A program made the position numbers and the translations under genes. Shown one piece after another: positions 18,352 through 26,544 of a stretch of 64,000 nt of DNA (position 1 is the stretch's first letter; each line of letters opens with the position of its first letter). The DNA is from JAENVT01 sp963805445. GTDB lineage: Bacteria; Actinomycetota; Acidimicrobiia; Acidimicrobiales; Ilumatobacteraceae. The notes beneath the pieces are model-generated. The model was not told the origin of the DNA. It did not search any database and worked only from the letters and a program-made list of their open reading frames with translations. Where the stretch lies: the NCBI GenBank assembly GCA_963805445.1, contig CAWDUI010000009.1:62001-126000 (forward strand), in the 5' to 3' direction.

Positions 18352-19341
18352 TCAGCCCTGGTTCTCGCCGCCGAAGATCTCGCTGACGCTGGTGTCGTCG
18401 AACACGGCGTTGAGCGCCGCAGCGATCAACGGGGCGATCGACAACACCTCGATCTTGTCGATCTGCTTGTCGGGTGGCAGCGGCAAGGTGTTGGTCAGCA
18501 CGACACGGCTGATCGGAGCGTTCTTCAATCGATCGATTGCTGGCCCGCTGAGCACGCCGTGAGTGGCCATCGCCCACACCTCTGTGGCGCCGCGCTGCAG
18601 CAAGATGTCGGCGGCGCTCGTGATGGTGCCTCCGCTGTCGATCATGTCGTCGGTCAGGATGCACAATCGCCCGTCGACATCGCCGATCACCTCTTTGGCC
18701 TCGGCTTGGTTGACGCTGCCCTTCGGACGGCGCTTGTAGATGAACGCCAGGTCCGCGCCGAGATCGCCGAGGTGCTCGGCCATGCGTGCCGCGACCTTGA
18801 TGCGGCCGGCATCGGGCGAAACGATGACCGGGTCGATCGCGTGTTGGCGGATGTAGTGCTCGAGCACCGGTGTCGCCGTGAGGTGATCGACCGGACCCTC
18901 GAAGAAACCCTGGATCTGACCGCTGTGCAGGTCGATCGACACCATCCGCTTGGCGCCCGCGGCTTTGAAGAGATCGGCCACGAGCCTGGCAGTGATCGGC
19001 TCGCGACCCTCGGCCTTGTGGTCTTGCCGGGCATATCCGAAGAAGGGGCACACAGCGGTGATTCGCTTGGCCGACGCCCGATACGCGGTGTCGATCATGA
19101 TGAGCTGTTCCATGATCGAGTCGTTGATGCTGTGATCGTCGACGCCGCAGTGCGTCTGCATGATGAACACGTCGCTGCCGCGAATGCTCTCGGTGAACCG
19201 GGGGCGGATCTCGCCGTTTGCGAACTGCACGAGATTGGGATCCCCGAGTTCCACACTGAGCTCTCGGGCCACCTCTTCAGCGAGCGCGGGATGCGTGCGC
19301 CCAGAGAAGAGCGACATTCGCTTGGTGGTGAATTTTTCCAT
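18352..19341 (-). CDS. prs: Ribose-phosphate pyrophosphokinase
   Basis: The 329-residue enzyme makes PRPP from ribose 5-phosphate and ATP for purine, pyrimidine, histidine and tryptophan synthesis. Visible motifs are FANGEIRPRFTESIRGSDVF, the flexible loop RQDHKAEGREPITARL, DLHSGQIQGFFEGPVDHL, the regulatory-site region VSPDAGRIKVAARMAEHLG and the PRPP-binding loop LTDDMIDSGGTI. The length is normal. It lies 18 bp after the shortened glmU, so the two are probably one transcript, the same order as in mycobacteria. Confidence 0.98.
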   Translation of the reverse strand: MEKFTTKRMSLFSGRTHPALAEEVARELSVELGDPNLVQFANGEIRPRFTESIRGSDVFIMQTHCGVDDHSINDSIMEQLIMIDTAYRASAKRITAVCPFFGYARQDHKAEGREPITARLVADLFKAAGAKRMVSIDLHSGQIQGFFEGPVDHLTATPVLEHYIRQHAIDPVIVSPDAGRIKVAARMAEHLGDLGADLAFIYKRRPKGSVNQAEAKEVIGDVDGRLCILTDDMIDSGGTITSAADILLQRGATEVWAMATHGVLSGPAIDRLKNAPISRVVLTNTLPLPPDKQIDKIEVLSIAPLIAAALNAVFDDTSVSEIFGGENQG

Positions 19342-19359
19342 GAGGGGGCTCCGCGGTGC

Positions 19360-20460
19360 TTAGTCGGCAGGTGCAGTGTAGAACGCGCCCGTCGATGCCG
19401 AACAAGGCACCGAGGTGCCCGGCGCCAAATGGGCGTACGGGCCGACGTGGGCGTCGTCGCCGATCTCGCTGTCGCGACCCACGCTGTTCTCGACGATCGC
19501 CCGCGCCCCCACGACACAGTCGACCAGCCGGGTATCGGGCCCGATCTCGCATCCATCGCCGATCACGGTGTTGCCTTGCAGGATGGTGCCCGGGTACAGC
19601 GTCACATCGCGACCCAACTGCACCGTCACGTCGATGAACGTCTGGCGCGGATCGAGCATGGTGACGCCGTTCAGCAGGAAGTGGCGATTCGTGCGGTGCC
19701 GCAACTCGCGTTCGGCCAGCGCCAGTTGCCAACGATCGTTGACGCCACGGGTCTCGCCCTCGGGAGCCTGCACGGTGCCGATCTGGTGGCCCATCCCGGC
19801 CAACACCTCGACGACGTCGGTGAGGTAGTACTCGCCCTGGGCGTTGTCGGGGCTGAGCCGGCGCAGCGCAGGGCCCAGGAGGTCGCGTCGGAAGGCGCAC
19901 ATGCTCGTCCACACCTCACGGATCGCCAGCGTCTCTGCCCCGGCATCGCGCTGCTCGACGACTTGCAGCACTCGCCCGTCGCCGTGCTTGGCGGGGGCGC
20001 GCAGCACACGCCCGTACCCGGTCGGGTCCTCGAGCACCGAGGTGATGGCTGTCGCCGCGTTGCCGCTGCTGTGGTGGGTGGCGACCAGTTGATGGAGGGT
20101 CTCCGCACGCAGCAGCGGCGTATCGCCCGGCAGCACGATGATCGTCGAATCGTCGTCGTCGAGGTCGTCGCCGGGAATTGCCGTCATCCCGACCATCGTC
20201 GCGTCACCGGTGCCTCGCTGAACCGTCTGTTCGACGAAGGTCACGTGCGCCCATCCAGGAGCCTGCTCCTGCACCTTCTTGGTCACCCGCTCGGCCCCGT
20301 GGCCGACCACCACGACCGTGCGATCGACATCGACGTCGGCAAGCGCGTGAATGACATGCATCACCATCGGGCGTCCGCAGATCTGATGCAGCGGCTTCGG
20401 GCGTGCGGACCGCATTCGCGAACCCTCACCCGCCGCCAGCACGATCGCCGAAACTGTCAT
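19360..20460 (-). CDS. glmU: GlmU-like UDP-N-acetylglucosamine pyrophosphorylase, short form
   Basis: This 366-residue protein has a complete nucleotidyltransferase domain: LAAGEGSRMRSARPKPLH at residues 8-25, QRGTGDA, LPGDTPLL, and EYYLTDVVEVLAG. Only the first few left-handed beta-helix repeats follow (YPGTILQGNTVIGDGCEIGP; IGDDAHVGPYAHLAPGTSV). It then stops, about 90 residues short of bifunctional GlmU. The usual RPG becomes APG, and the acetyltransferase residues (the HVGNFVE segment and the C-terminal lobe) are absent. I saw no frame downstream that restores them before prs starts at 19341. The uridylyltransferase step is supported; the acetyltransferase step must come from elsewhere if this sequence is right. 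Confidence 0.9.
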   Translation of the reverse strand: MTVSAIVLAAGEGSRMRSARPKPLHQICGRPMVMHVIHALADVDVDRTVVVVGHGAERVTKKVQEQAPGWAHVTFVEQTVQRGTGDATMVGMTAIPGDDLDDDDSTIIVLPGDTPLLRAETLHQLVATHHSSGNAATAITSVLEDPTGYGRVLRAPAKHGDGRVLQVVEQRDAGAETLAIREVWTSMCAFRRDLLGPALRRLSPDNAQGEYYLTDVVEVLAGMGHQIGTVQAPEGETRGVNDRWQLALAERELRHRTNRHFLLNGVTMLDPRQTFIDVTVQLGRDVTLYPGTILQGNTVIGDGCEIGPDTRLVDCVVGARAIVENSVGRDSEIGDDAHVGPYAHLAPGTSVPCSASTGAFYTAPAD

Positions 20461-20555
20461 GCAAACGTTCTATCGCGTCGTGACACCCAAATCGTGACCA
20501 CGCGGACTCATGAGAAGATAAATGCCGTCGGCCGCAGGGCGCGGACGTTGCTGTG

Positions 20556-20626
20556 TTCCGGGGAGAGGATTCGAACCCCTATAGACGGCACCAAAAACCG
20601 ATGTCCTACCATTGAACGACCCCGGA
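20556..20626 (-). tRNA. tRNA-Gln (anticodon TTG)
   Basis: Read on the minus strand, the acceptor arms TCCGGGG and CCCCGGA pair fully. The D-arm GTTCAATGGTAGGAC and T-arm GGGGTTCGAATCC are standard. The anticodon loop TTTTGGT gives TTG, decoding CAA and CAG as glutamine. CCA is not encoded. It is about 71 nt and sits upstream of glmU in the same orientation. Confidence 0.92.
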
Positions 20627-20694
20627 AGGTCGTGGCCAGAGGCTATCGGCAGGGCGAAGTCGCCACTATCGACTTTGGGTGCCAGCGATCCGGC

Positions 20695-21537
20695 TCAGCT
20701 GGGTGTTGCCGGACCCCGGCCGGCGAGCTCGGTCACCTTCTCGAACGTTCGTCTGTAGCCGAGCAGGCTCATCAACCTCGGACCGATCCGAGGAGCGATT
20801 TCGAACAGCACGACCAAGGGTCGGATCGGCGGGGTGTTGACCAGCGCCTCACCGCGGTTCTTCTGAATGCACCGGACCACGACCTGCGCCACCTTGTCGG
20901 GCGTCGAACGGCCGACCATCTTCGGTGCCTTCGCGCCCTGGTCCTCCCAACGCGCGTACATCCCGGTCTCGCTGACGAAGCCCGGGCAGACCACGGAGAA
21001 CCCGACCGGGCTCTTCATGTACTCGCACCGCAATGAGTTGGTGAGCCCGACCATGCCGTGCTTGCTGGTGGCGTACGCAACGGCAAACGGCACCCCGACC
21101 TTGCCTGCACCGGAGGCGACGTTGACGATGTGTCCACGCCCGCGATCGAGCATGCCGGGAAGCACCGCCCGTGTCAGCAGCATCGCGGCGACGAGGTTGA
21201 CCTCGATGGTCTGCACGAGATCGTCGGGATCGGCCGTTTCGAAGCGCGCCGCGGTCTCGATCCCGGCGTTGTTGACCAGGATGTCGATCGGGCCGAGCTC
21301 GGCCTCGGTGCGCTCGATCAAGCGGGCGCGGTCGGCGGGATCGCTGACGTCACATTTCGTGGCGATTGCTTTCACCCCGAGCGCGGCCATCTCCTTGCAC
21401 ACGACCTCGAGCTCAGGTTCGGAGCGCGCGGCCAGCGACACGTTCACCCCCTGCTCGGCCAACGCCCGAGCGATGTGCACACCGATGCCTCGCGATGCTC
21501 CGGTCACCACTGCCGTGCTACCCCGCAGGTTCTTCAT
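20695..21537 (-). CDS. Short-chain dehydrogenase/reductase (SDR)
   Basis: This 280-residue NAD(P)-dependent oxidoreductase shows the classical SDR set: the TGASRGIG cofactor loop near residue 13, CDVSDPAD, the NNAG motif near 90, the catalytic Ser region VNVASGAGKVG, and YATSK near residue 158 with Tyr and Lys. An arginine after the first strand (AARSEPE) hints at NADPH preference. The C-terminal 50 residues (RPLVVLFEIAPRIGPRLMSLLGYRR) look membrane-associating, as in SDRs acting on lipids. The substrate is unknown. It stands alone, divergent from the LLM oxidoreductase. Confidence 0.92.
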   Translation of the reverse strand: MKNLRGSTAVVTGASRGIGVHIARALAEQGVNVSLAARSEPELEVVCKEMAALGVKAIATKCDVSDPADRARLIERTEAELGPIDILVNNAGIETAARFETADPDDLVQTIEVNLVAAMLLTRAVLPGMLDRGRGHIVNVASGAGKVGVPFAVAYATSKHGMVGLTNSLRCEYMKSPVGFSVVCPGFVSETGMYARWEDQGAKAPKMVGRSTPDKVAQVVVRCIQKNRGEALVNTPPIRPLVVLFEIAPRIGPRLMSLLGYRRTFEKVTELAGRGPATPS

Positions 21538-21690
21538 CGTGATCCCCTTCCAGACGGATCGAATACGACTGCGCCCCTGCCTCGAACGTTAGTCGCAATC
21601 AGCCGTGCCACGGTTCGGGGCGTACGGCAACCGAGACCGTGACGGCACCGTGAATGCAACATGGATGCACGACCGAAGTGGAGATTTAGG

Positions 21691-22626
21691 GTGCACCGTA
21701 TGGCCAGCAACTTCAGGAACTTCCGGTTCGCGCTGCAGGCACGCGGTCTCGCGGATCACGATCAACTCGTCGGCGAGGCCCGCCGGGCCGAGGCCCTGGG
21801 CTACGACGAACTGTTCTCGTTCGATCACATTGGGACCGTTGATCCGTTCGTCCCACTGGTCGTGGCGGCCGAGGCCACGACCAAGCTGCGCGTCGGGCCA
21901 TTGGTGTTGAACAACGAGTTTCACCATCCGGCGATGCTGGCGCGCACCGCTGCCACGGTCGACCGTCTGAGCGGTGGTCGCCTGGTGCTCGGTCTCGGAA
22001 CGGGGTACATGCAGTCGGAACACGACGCGATCGGCATGGTGCTGCGCGAGCCAGGCGCCCGCGTCGAGCGATTCGAAGAGTCGCTGGTTGCGCTGCGCGC
22101 CTTGCTCGATAGCGGCACGGCATCGATCGCCGGGGCACATCATCGGTTGTCGATCGACGATCTCGGCATCCGTCCGGTGCAAGAACATGTGCCTTTCCTG
22201 ATCGGCGGTCACGGCAGGCGTGTCGTGGGGATCGCCGCCCGGCACGCCGACATCTTCCAGTTCACCGGGCTGACGCACGGCGAAGGCGGCCAGCCCGCAC
22301 CGGGGGGCTTCGCGATCGACGCAGTCAGGCAACGCGCTCGTTGGCTGGCCGAGGCCGCGGGTGATCGACGCGCCGACATCGAATGCTCGGCACTCGTGCA
22401 ACTCGTGCACGTCGGCGATGGCGCCGATCAACAGATGGACCAGACCGCTGAACAGTTCGGGGTCGATCGAGCCGTGCTCGACGAGACGCCGTTCGTCTTG
22501 ATCGGGTCGGTCGCTCAGATCGTCGACAAGCTCGAACGGCTGCGGCTGGACGTCGGGATCAGTCACGTCGTCGTCCGCAGTGCCGACGCGTTCGCCCCGG
22601 TCGTCGCGGCCCTCGCCGGCCGTTGA
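21691..22626 (+). CDS. LLM class F420-dependent oxidoreductase
   Basis: The luciferase-like TIM-barrel protein is 311 residues from the chosen GTG (VHRMASNFRNFRFALQ). That GTG has GGAG at 21680-21683 with 7-nt spacing, while the ATG at 21661 has none; ATG 21700 is the other option. Family landmarks are ARRAEALGYDELFSFDHIG, the RVGPLVLNNEFHHPAMLARTA segment, LSGGRLVLGLGTGY and VPFLIGGHGRRV. These proteins use F420 or FMN to oxidise or reduce varied substrates, unknown here. The stop codon begins an 8-bp tandem repeat leading to comB. Confidence 0.9.
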   Translation: MHRMASNFRNFRFALQARGLADHDQLVGEARRAEALGYDELFSFDHIGTVDPFVPLVVAAEATTKLRVGPLVLNNEFHHPAMLARTAATVDRLSGGRLVLGLGTGYMQSEHDAIGMVLREPGARVERFEESLVALRALLDSGTASIAGAHHRLSIDDLGIRPVQEHVPFLIGGHGRRVVGIAARHADIFQFTGLTHGEGGQPAPGGFAIDAVRQRARWLAEAAGDRRADIECSALVQLVHVGDGADQQMDQTAEQFGVDRAVLDETPFVLIGSVAQIVDKLERLRLDVGISHVVVRSADAFAPVVAALAGR

Positions 22627-22650
22627 GCCGTTGAGCCGTTGAGTCGTTGA
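22621..22650. repeat. 8-bp tandem repeat anchored on the LLM oxidoreductase stop codon
   Basis: Four near-identical 8-bp units (CCGTTGAG with one T variant) put TGA at 22624, 22632, 22640 and 22648, that is in all three frames, between this stop and the next start. The layout is the same as after pth. Confidence 0.85.
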
Positions 22651-23358
22651 GTGCCGGCGATGTCTGCAGCTCGGTTCTTGCCACGTTGGGACGTCGCCGA
22701 CGTGCCCGGTGCCGTGGTGGCGATCGATGTGATCCGAGCCTTCACCACCGCCGCCTACGCCTTTGCCGCCGGGGCGCGCCACATCTACCTGGTCGATTCG
22801 GTGGCTGAGGCGCTGGCCGCCAAGCATGCCGATCCAGAGGTGGTTGTGATGGGCGAGGACCGCGGTCGCCGCCCTGCGGGATTCGACCTGCCGAACTCTC
22901 CGGTCGTCGTCGCCGCCGCCGACCTGGACGGTCGGGTGATGGTGCAACGGACCTCGGCCGGCACCCGTGGCGTGGTCGCGGCGCGCTCGGCCACCCGCTT
23001 GTGGTGCGCCGGCCTGGTGTGCGCCTCGGCAACCGCCGCCGCCGTCGGTTCGAGCGGCCTCGGTGCCCCGACGTATGTGATCACCGGAGACGTCGAGGAC
23101 GACCCCGCCATGAACGGGGCCGACGATCTCGCGACCGCGCACCTGATCGAACGCGCCCGTGTCGGTGCTGATCTCGATGCCGGGCGTACCGCCGAACTGG
23201 TCGCGGCGAGCGAGGAGGCGGCGCGAACGCTGACCCTCGGCGACGGTCATGTCGACCCCGACGACATCGTCTATGCAACACGCGTCGATGCGTTCGACTT
23301 CGCGATGGAGGTGCGGCGAGTCGGAGATCGGCTCCGGTTGGACAAGACCTACCCATGA
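22651..23358 (+). CDS. 2-phosphosulfolactate phosphatase family protein (ComB-like)
   Basis: The 235-residue protein matches the ComB family: VVAIDVIRAFTTAAYAFAAGA near residue 20, RPAGFDLPNSPVVV near 80 and the phosphate-binding RTSAGTRGVVAA near 100. ComB dephosphorylates 2-phosphosulfolactate in coenzyme M synthesis. Actinobacteria mostly lack that pathway, so the true substrate here is open. The start is GTG 22651 or ATG 22660 (MSAARFLPRW). It follows the LLM gene by only 24 bp, taken up by the tandem repeat, and is convergent with the HNH gene. Confidence 0.88.
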   Translation: MPAMSAARFLPRWDVADVPGAVVAIDVIRAFTTAAYAFAAGARHIYLVDSVAEALAAKHADPEVVVMGEDRGRRPAGFDLPNSPVVVAAADLDGRVMVQRTSAGTRGVVAARSATRLWCAGLVCASATAAAVGSSGLGAPTYVITGDVEDDPAMNGADDLATAHLIERARVGADLDAGRTAELVAASEEAARTLTLGDGHVDPDDIVYATRVDAFDFAMEVRRVGDRLRLDKTYP

Positions 23359-23375
23359 CGAGTTGCGCCCGGGGT

Positions 23376-24572
23376 TCATCGGGCTCGCGCTTTGGGTGGG
23401 CCGGTGGTCATGGTGGTTCCGTCGGGGTAGGTGGTGGTGAGGTTGCGGTGGCTGTCGAGGCTGAGGTGCCAGCCGCCTTCGTGGACGAGGTGGTGGTGTT
23501 TGTTGCAGATCGGGGCGAGGTTGTCGATGTCGGAGAATCCGCCGTTGTGGTACCAGTGGATGTGGTGGATCTGGCAGTGGTCGTAGGCGACGGTGCAGCC
23601 CGGGATGGCGCAGTGGCGGTACATGGCGCGTAGGGCGCGGCGTTGGGCGCGGTTGGCGGTTCGTTGGGTGCGCCCGAGGTACAGCGAGGTTCCGTCGGCG
23701 GCGGTGATGATCGGGGTGATGTCGGCCTGGCAGGCCCAGCGACGCAACGTTTCCACGGGCAGGTCGATGGGGATGCCGCAGTCGAGGATGCTGTCGGGAT
23801 GTTCGCCGTCGATGAGGGTGTCGATGTCGATGAGCACGGACATGTCGATCCGTGCCGATGATTTCGATCCGCGATGTTGGGTGAGTTCGTTCAACGCCAA
23901 CGCTTGCAGGTGGTGGTGTTTGGCGAGTGGGTCGGTGGGGCAGGTGTCGGGCGTGTGGCCGTGGAACAAGGTTTCGACGGTGTTGCGGAGCCGGGCGGCG
24001 AGCAGGGCGCCGGTTTCGGGGTCGAATTCGCCGCGTAGGCACCACATTCCGCTGTCTCGGTCGATCCAGGTGCGCAGGCTGGTGTTGCGCCGTTGTTGTT
24101 GCAGGCGGTCGATGCCGTCGTCGGTGTGGATGCGGCGGACTTCGGCGCGGACGGCGCGGGCGAACTCGTCACGTGGCAACTCGGAGGCGGCCAGCGCGAG
24201 GATGTCGCCGCGTTCAGCGAGCCGGTCGTGTTGAGTCGGGGTCAGTTGGCGTAAGGCTCGGGTGACGACGTCGACATGACCGCCCGAGGCGTCGCCGGCG
24301 GTGAGCACGGCACCGAGTTGTGGGATCGTGGTGGTCGTTGCTGCCCGTTCGAACCCCTTCGAGGCTTCGCCGAGGGTGCTGCGGGCGGCGTCGGCAGCGA
24401 CGCGTTCGGGAAACATCGACGGTGACAGTGCGGCCAGCTCGGTCAACCGTCGGGCGGCAACGATTTCGAGCGAGTCGAGCCACCCACGGACCCGGCGCAC
24501 ATCGCCCAGCGCCGAGGTGACGGCATCCTGATCGCACGCCGGCCAGTCGACGTCGACCAATGATTCGACCAT
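23376..24572 (-). CDS. DUF222 / HNH endonuclease domain protein (13E12-like)
   Basis: This protein is about 398 residues from ATG 24572 (MVESLVDVDWPACDQD); a GTG at 24599 adds nine. The N-terminal DUF222 region is rich in R and A, with RVRGWLDSLEIVAARRLTEL. The C-terminal HNH nuclease carries RHCAIPGCTVAYDHCQIHHI, then WYHNGGFSDIDNLAPICNKH, with the paired cysteines and histidines of a zinc-stabilised HNH. Such genes are multicopy in actinobacteria and resemble the M. tuberculosis 13E12 repeat family. Their role is unproven; mobility or DNA repair is suspected. Confidence 0.9.
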   Translation of the reverse strand: MVESLVDVDWPACDQDAVTSALGDVRRVRGWLDSLEIVAARRLTELAALSPSMFPERVAADAARSTLGEASKGFERAATTTTIPQLGAVLTAGDASGGHVDVVTRALRQLTPTQHDRLAERGDILALAASELPRDEFARAVRAEVRRIHTDDGIDRLQQQRRNTSLRTWIDRDSGMWCLRGEFDPETGALLAARLRNTVETLFHGHTPDTCPTDPLAKHHHLQALALNELTQHRGSKSSARIDMSVLIDIDTLIDGEHPDSILDCGIPIDLPVETLRRWACQADITPIITAADGTSLYLGRTQRTANRAQRRALRAMYRHCAIPGCTVAYDHCQIHHIHWYHNGGFSDIDNLAPICNKHHHLVHEGGWHLSLDSHRNLTTTYPDGTTMTTGPPKARAR

Positions 24573-24750
24573 GCCGACAACCAACCCGACGACCGACACG
24601 ACAACCCCTTCCCAACTCGAGAACCGATGAATTCAGACGGGGAACGTCGCTGCAGATCACCGTACTCCGGGGGTGTTACACGGTTTCGTCGAACGGGCTG
24701 CGTGCGAAAACTCCGCCGATCAGGTCGTGCGAACCGGCAAGACTGTGTCG

Positions 24751-25386
24751 GTGGATCGACTTCCGGATTTCATCCGTGCACCTCGGCTGACGCTGCGGCG
24801 TTGGCTTCCCGATGATGGTCCCGACTTGTCCGCGGCGATTCTGCAGAACCTCGATCACCTTCGCCCCTGGATGCCGTGGATCCAGGTCGAGCCGCAGAGC
24901 GCCGAGAATCGACTCGCGCTCATCAACAGGTGGCAAGCCGACTGGGAAGCCGGTGGGGACGTGGTGATCGGGGCCTTTCTGGAGGGCGAGGTGATCGGCT
25001 CGGCCGGCCTGCATCGGCGTCGCGGCCCGGGAGTGCTCGAGATCGGCTACTGGATCCACCTCGACCACATCGGGAAGGGCTTCGCCACCGAGATCGCCGA
25101 GGCACTCACCACGGCAGCGTTCTCGGTAGACGGCATCGATCGAGTCGAGATCCACCACGACAAGGCCAACGTCGCCAGCGGGGGCGTGCCTCGCCGGCTC
25201 GGCTACACATTCGCCGGCGAGACGCCCGACTCGGTCACGTCGCCGGGTGAGGTGGGCGTCGATTGCCGATGGTTGATCACCCGCGACCAATGGGCGGCGA
25301 GACCGGTAGCCACCGAGCGTCCGTCGCGCAATCCGCTAATGCGGCAGCAGTTGCAAGATGTCGAGCTTGAGGAACACACCGCCTGA
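24751..25386 (+). CDS. GNAT family N-acetyltransferase (RimJ/RimL type)
   Basis: The 211-residue acetyltransferase begins VDRLPDFIRAPRLTLRRW, typical of the RimJ/RimL group. The acetyl-CoA region is GYWIHLDHIGKGFATEIAEA near residue 105, and the later EIHHDKANVASGGVPRRLGY is the RIxNxAS-like motif. A longer frame back to GTG 24673 exists, but the homologous start is at 24745-24751. The last 51 bp overlap the convergent peptidoglycan-binding gene. The substrate is unknown. Confidence 0.87.
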   Translation: MDRLPDFIRAPRLTLRRWLPDDGPDLSAAILQNLDHLRPWMPWIQVEPQSAENRLALINRWQADWEAGGDVVIGAFLEGEVIGSAGLHRRRGPGVLEIGYWIHLDHIGKGFATEIAEALTTAAFSVDGIDRVEIHHDKANVASGGVPRRLGYTFAGETPDSVTSPGEVGVDCRWLITRDQWAARPVATERPSRNPLMRQQLQDVELEEHTA

Positions 25387-26046
25387 CGGTGTGATGCTCC
25401 CGGTGCCCTCCATCGGTTGCCACTTGAGGTTGAGATTGCCCTCGGCCGTCACGCTCACACCGCGCAATGGTCGAACGCCGATGGTGAGGTGGTTCTCGTC
25501 GCCGAGTTGCAGGCCGGCGGTCTTCGACCAGTCGATGGTCGCCTTGGTGCTCCAGTCGAAGAACCAGTTCGGCCAGGACTGCACCTCGCGATGCAGCACC
25601 TCGATGCCCCCGGCCCCGAACAGCTTGCCGACCGGCGTGAGGAAGCGGAACTGCGTGTTCGGCGTCGAGTGCACGGTGAACTTGCCGAGATCGAGCGTCA
25701 GTTGTTGCAGCGTGACCTCTTGCCAATCGATGCGCAACTGCCATGGCACGGTGAGGTCGAGCGGCCGCATCCGCAGCGTGGTCGGCGTCGCCGGGGTGGA
25801 CGACGACGAGGGCGGCGGTGCAGGTCGCTCCAGCACCGCCCAGGTGGCATCGTCGACGACGCCGGTCTGGGGCAGGCCGTTCTGGCCCTGCAGGTAGATC
25901 ACCGATGCTTCCGTGATCGGTCCGAAGATGCCGTCGACTGGGCTCAGCTCGATGCCGGAGTCGCGCAACGTGCTCTCGAGCAGTTGCTGGAGGTGACGGA
26001 TCCAATCGGCTTCTGGGCTGTCTCGGCGGAGTTCTGGGATGGACAT
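25336..26046 (-). CDS. Peptidoglycan-binding domain protein with C-terminal beta domain
   Basis: The 236-residue protein has an N-terminal PG_binding_1 helical module (DWIRHLQQLLESTLRDSGIE, then VDGIFGPITEASVIYLQGQN) and a Pro/Ser linker near residue 78. The C-terminal part is about 150 residues rich in beta strands and tryptophan (VQSWPNWFFDWSTKATIDWS). There is no signal peptide or membrane segment, odd for a wall-binding module. A strong AGGAGG precedes the ATG at 26046. The gene lies 14 bp after a small acidic protein, and the two look like one module. The function of the C-terminal domain is unknown. Confidence 0.78.
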   Translation of the reverse strand: MSIPELRRDSPEADWIRHLQQLLESTLRDSGIELSPVDGIFGPITEASVIYLQGQNGLPQTGVVDDATWAVLERPAPPPSSSSTPATPTTLRMRPLDLTVPWQLRIDWQEVTLQQLTLDLGKFTVHSTPNTQFRFLTPVGKLFGAGGIEVLHREVQSWPNWFFDWSTKATIDWSKTAGLQLGDENHLTIGVRPLRGVSVTAEGNLNLKWQPMEGTGSITPSGGVFLKLDILQLLPH

Positions 26047-26060
26047 GGTGGTGTTCCTCC

Positions 26061-26243
26061 TCAGGCCCTGGCGGTTTCGGTGCCGTCGTCGTCGTAGGTG
26101 ATGCTGGGATCCACGCCGGCGACGAGTTCGGGTATCTCGGCGGACTCGCTGAGGTAGGCGACCCAGTCGTGATCGAGCTCCAGGGATCCGTAGGCCGTCA
26201 GTTCCACTTCGATCTGTGCATTGAGGTCCATCTCGTCGGGCAT
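26061..26243 (-). CDS. Small acidic protein of unknown function
   Basis: The 60-residue product begins MPDEMDLNAQIEVELTAYGS and is rich in Asp and Glu. The start at 26243 is set by a strong GAGGAGG just upstream, which excludes the longer frame from 26348. It has no cysteine pair, signal or membrane segment. It precedes the peptidoglycan-binding gene by 14 bp with a second strong ribosome-binding site, so the products are probably made together. I do not recognise the family. Confidence 0.65.
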   Translation of the reverse strand: MPDEMDLNAQIEVELTAYGSLELDHDWVAYLSESAEIPELVAGVDPSITYDDDGTETARA

Positions 26244-26393
26244 CGCTCCTCCTCGGCTCGTGCTCGTCTCACCGTACGGACGGTTCGACGGCTCGACCAG
26301 CGGGGCCGGGGCGGTCGATCGGGTCGGCCCAACCGCCTCTTCGGGCAAGTGGCGTTGGGTCCCAGGTCGCTGGCCGGTAGTGTCTCACGAGCT

Positions 26394-26492
26394 ATGGGTT
26401 CGCTGATCAAAAAACGCCGCAAGAGAATGCGCAAGAAGAAGCACAAGAAGATGCTTCGCCGTACTCGTCACCAACGTCAACGCGGTAAGTGA
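26394..26492 (+). CDS. 30S ribosomal protein bS22 (AURKAIP1/COX24 domain)
   Basis: This 32-residue, extremely basic peptide begins MGSLIKKRRKRMRKKKHKKM. It closely resembles the mycobacterial bS22 protein found in the 30S decoding region, and the AURKAIP1/COX24 domain. The ATG at 26394 gives exactly the expected size. A perfect GC-rich hairpin with a T run follows the gene. It is divergent from the small acidic protein gene. The match to bS22 is from memory of the family but is distinctive. Confidence 0.93.
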   Translation: MGSLIKKRRKRMRKKKHKKMLRRTRHQRQRGK

Positions 26493-26511
26493 CCCTCTGA
26501 GATCTGGCTGT

Positions 26512-26539
26512 CGGCCGCCCGCACAGCGGGCGGCCGTTT
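26512..26539 (+). terminator. Intrinsic terminator after bS22
   Basis: The perfect 11-bp stem CGGCCGCCCGC / GCGGGCGGCCG has a 3-nt loop ACA and is followed by TTT. It is placed 20 bp after the bS22 stop and would also separate it from convergent ispE. Confidence 0.85.
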
Positions 26540-26544
26540 CGCGT

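Noticed and set aside
18559..21036. 825-codon open frame on the plus strand
   Set aside because: It crosses prs, glmU, a tRNA and part of the SDR gene in antisense; composition is that of a shadow.
21589..24045. 818-codon open frame on the minus strand
   Set aside because: It runs antisense to the LLM and ComB-like genes and out of frame with the HNH gene.
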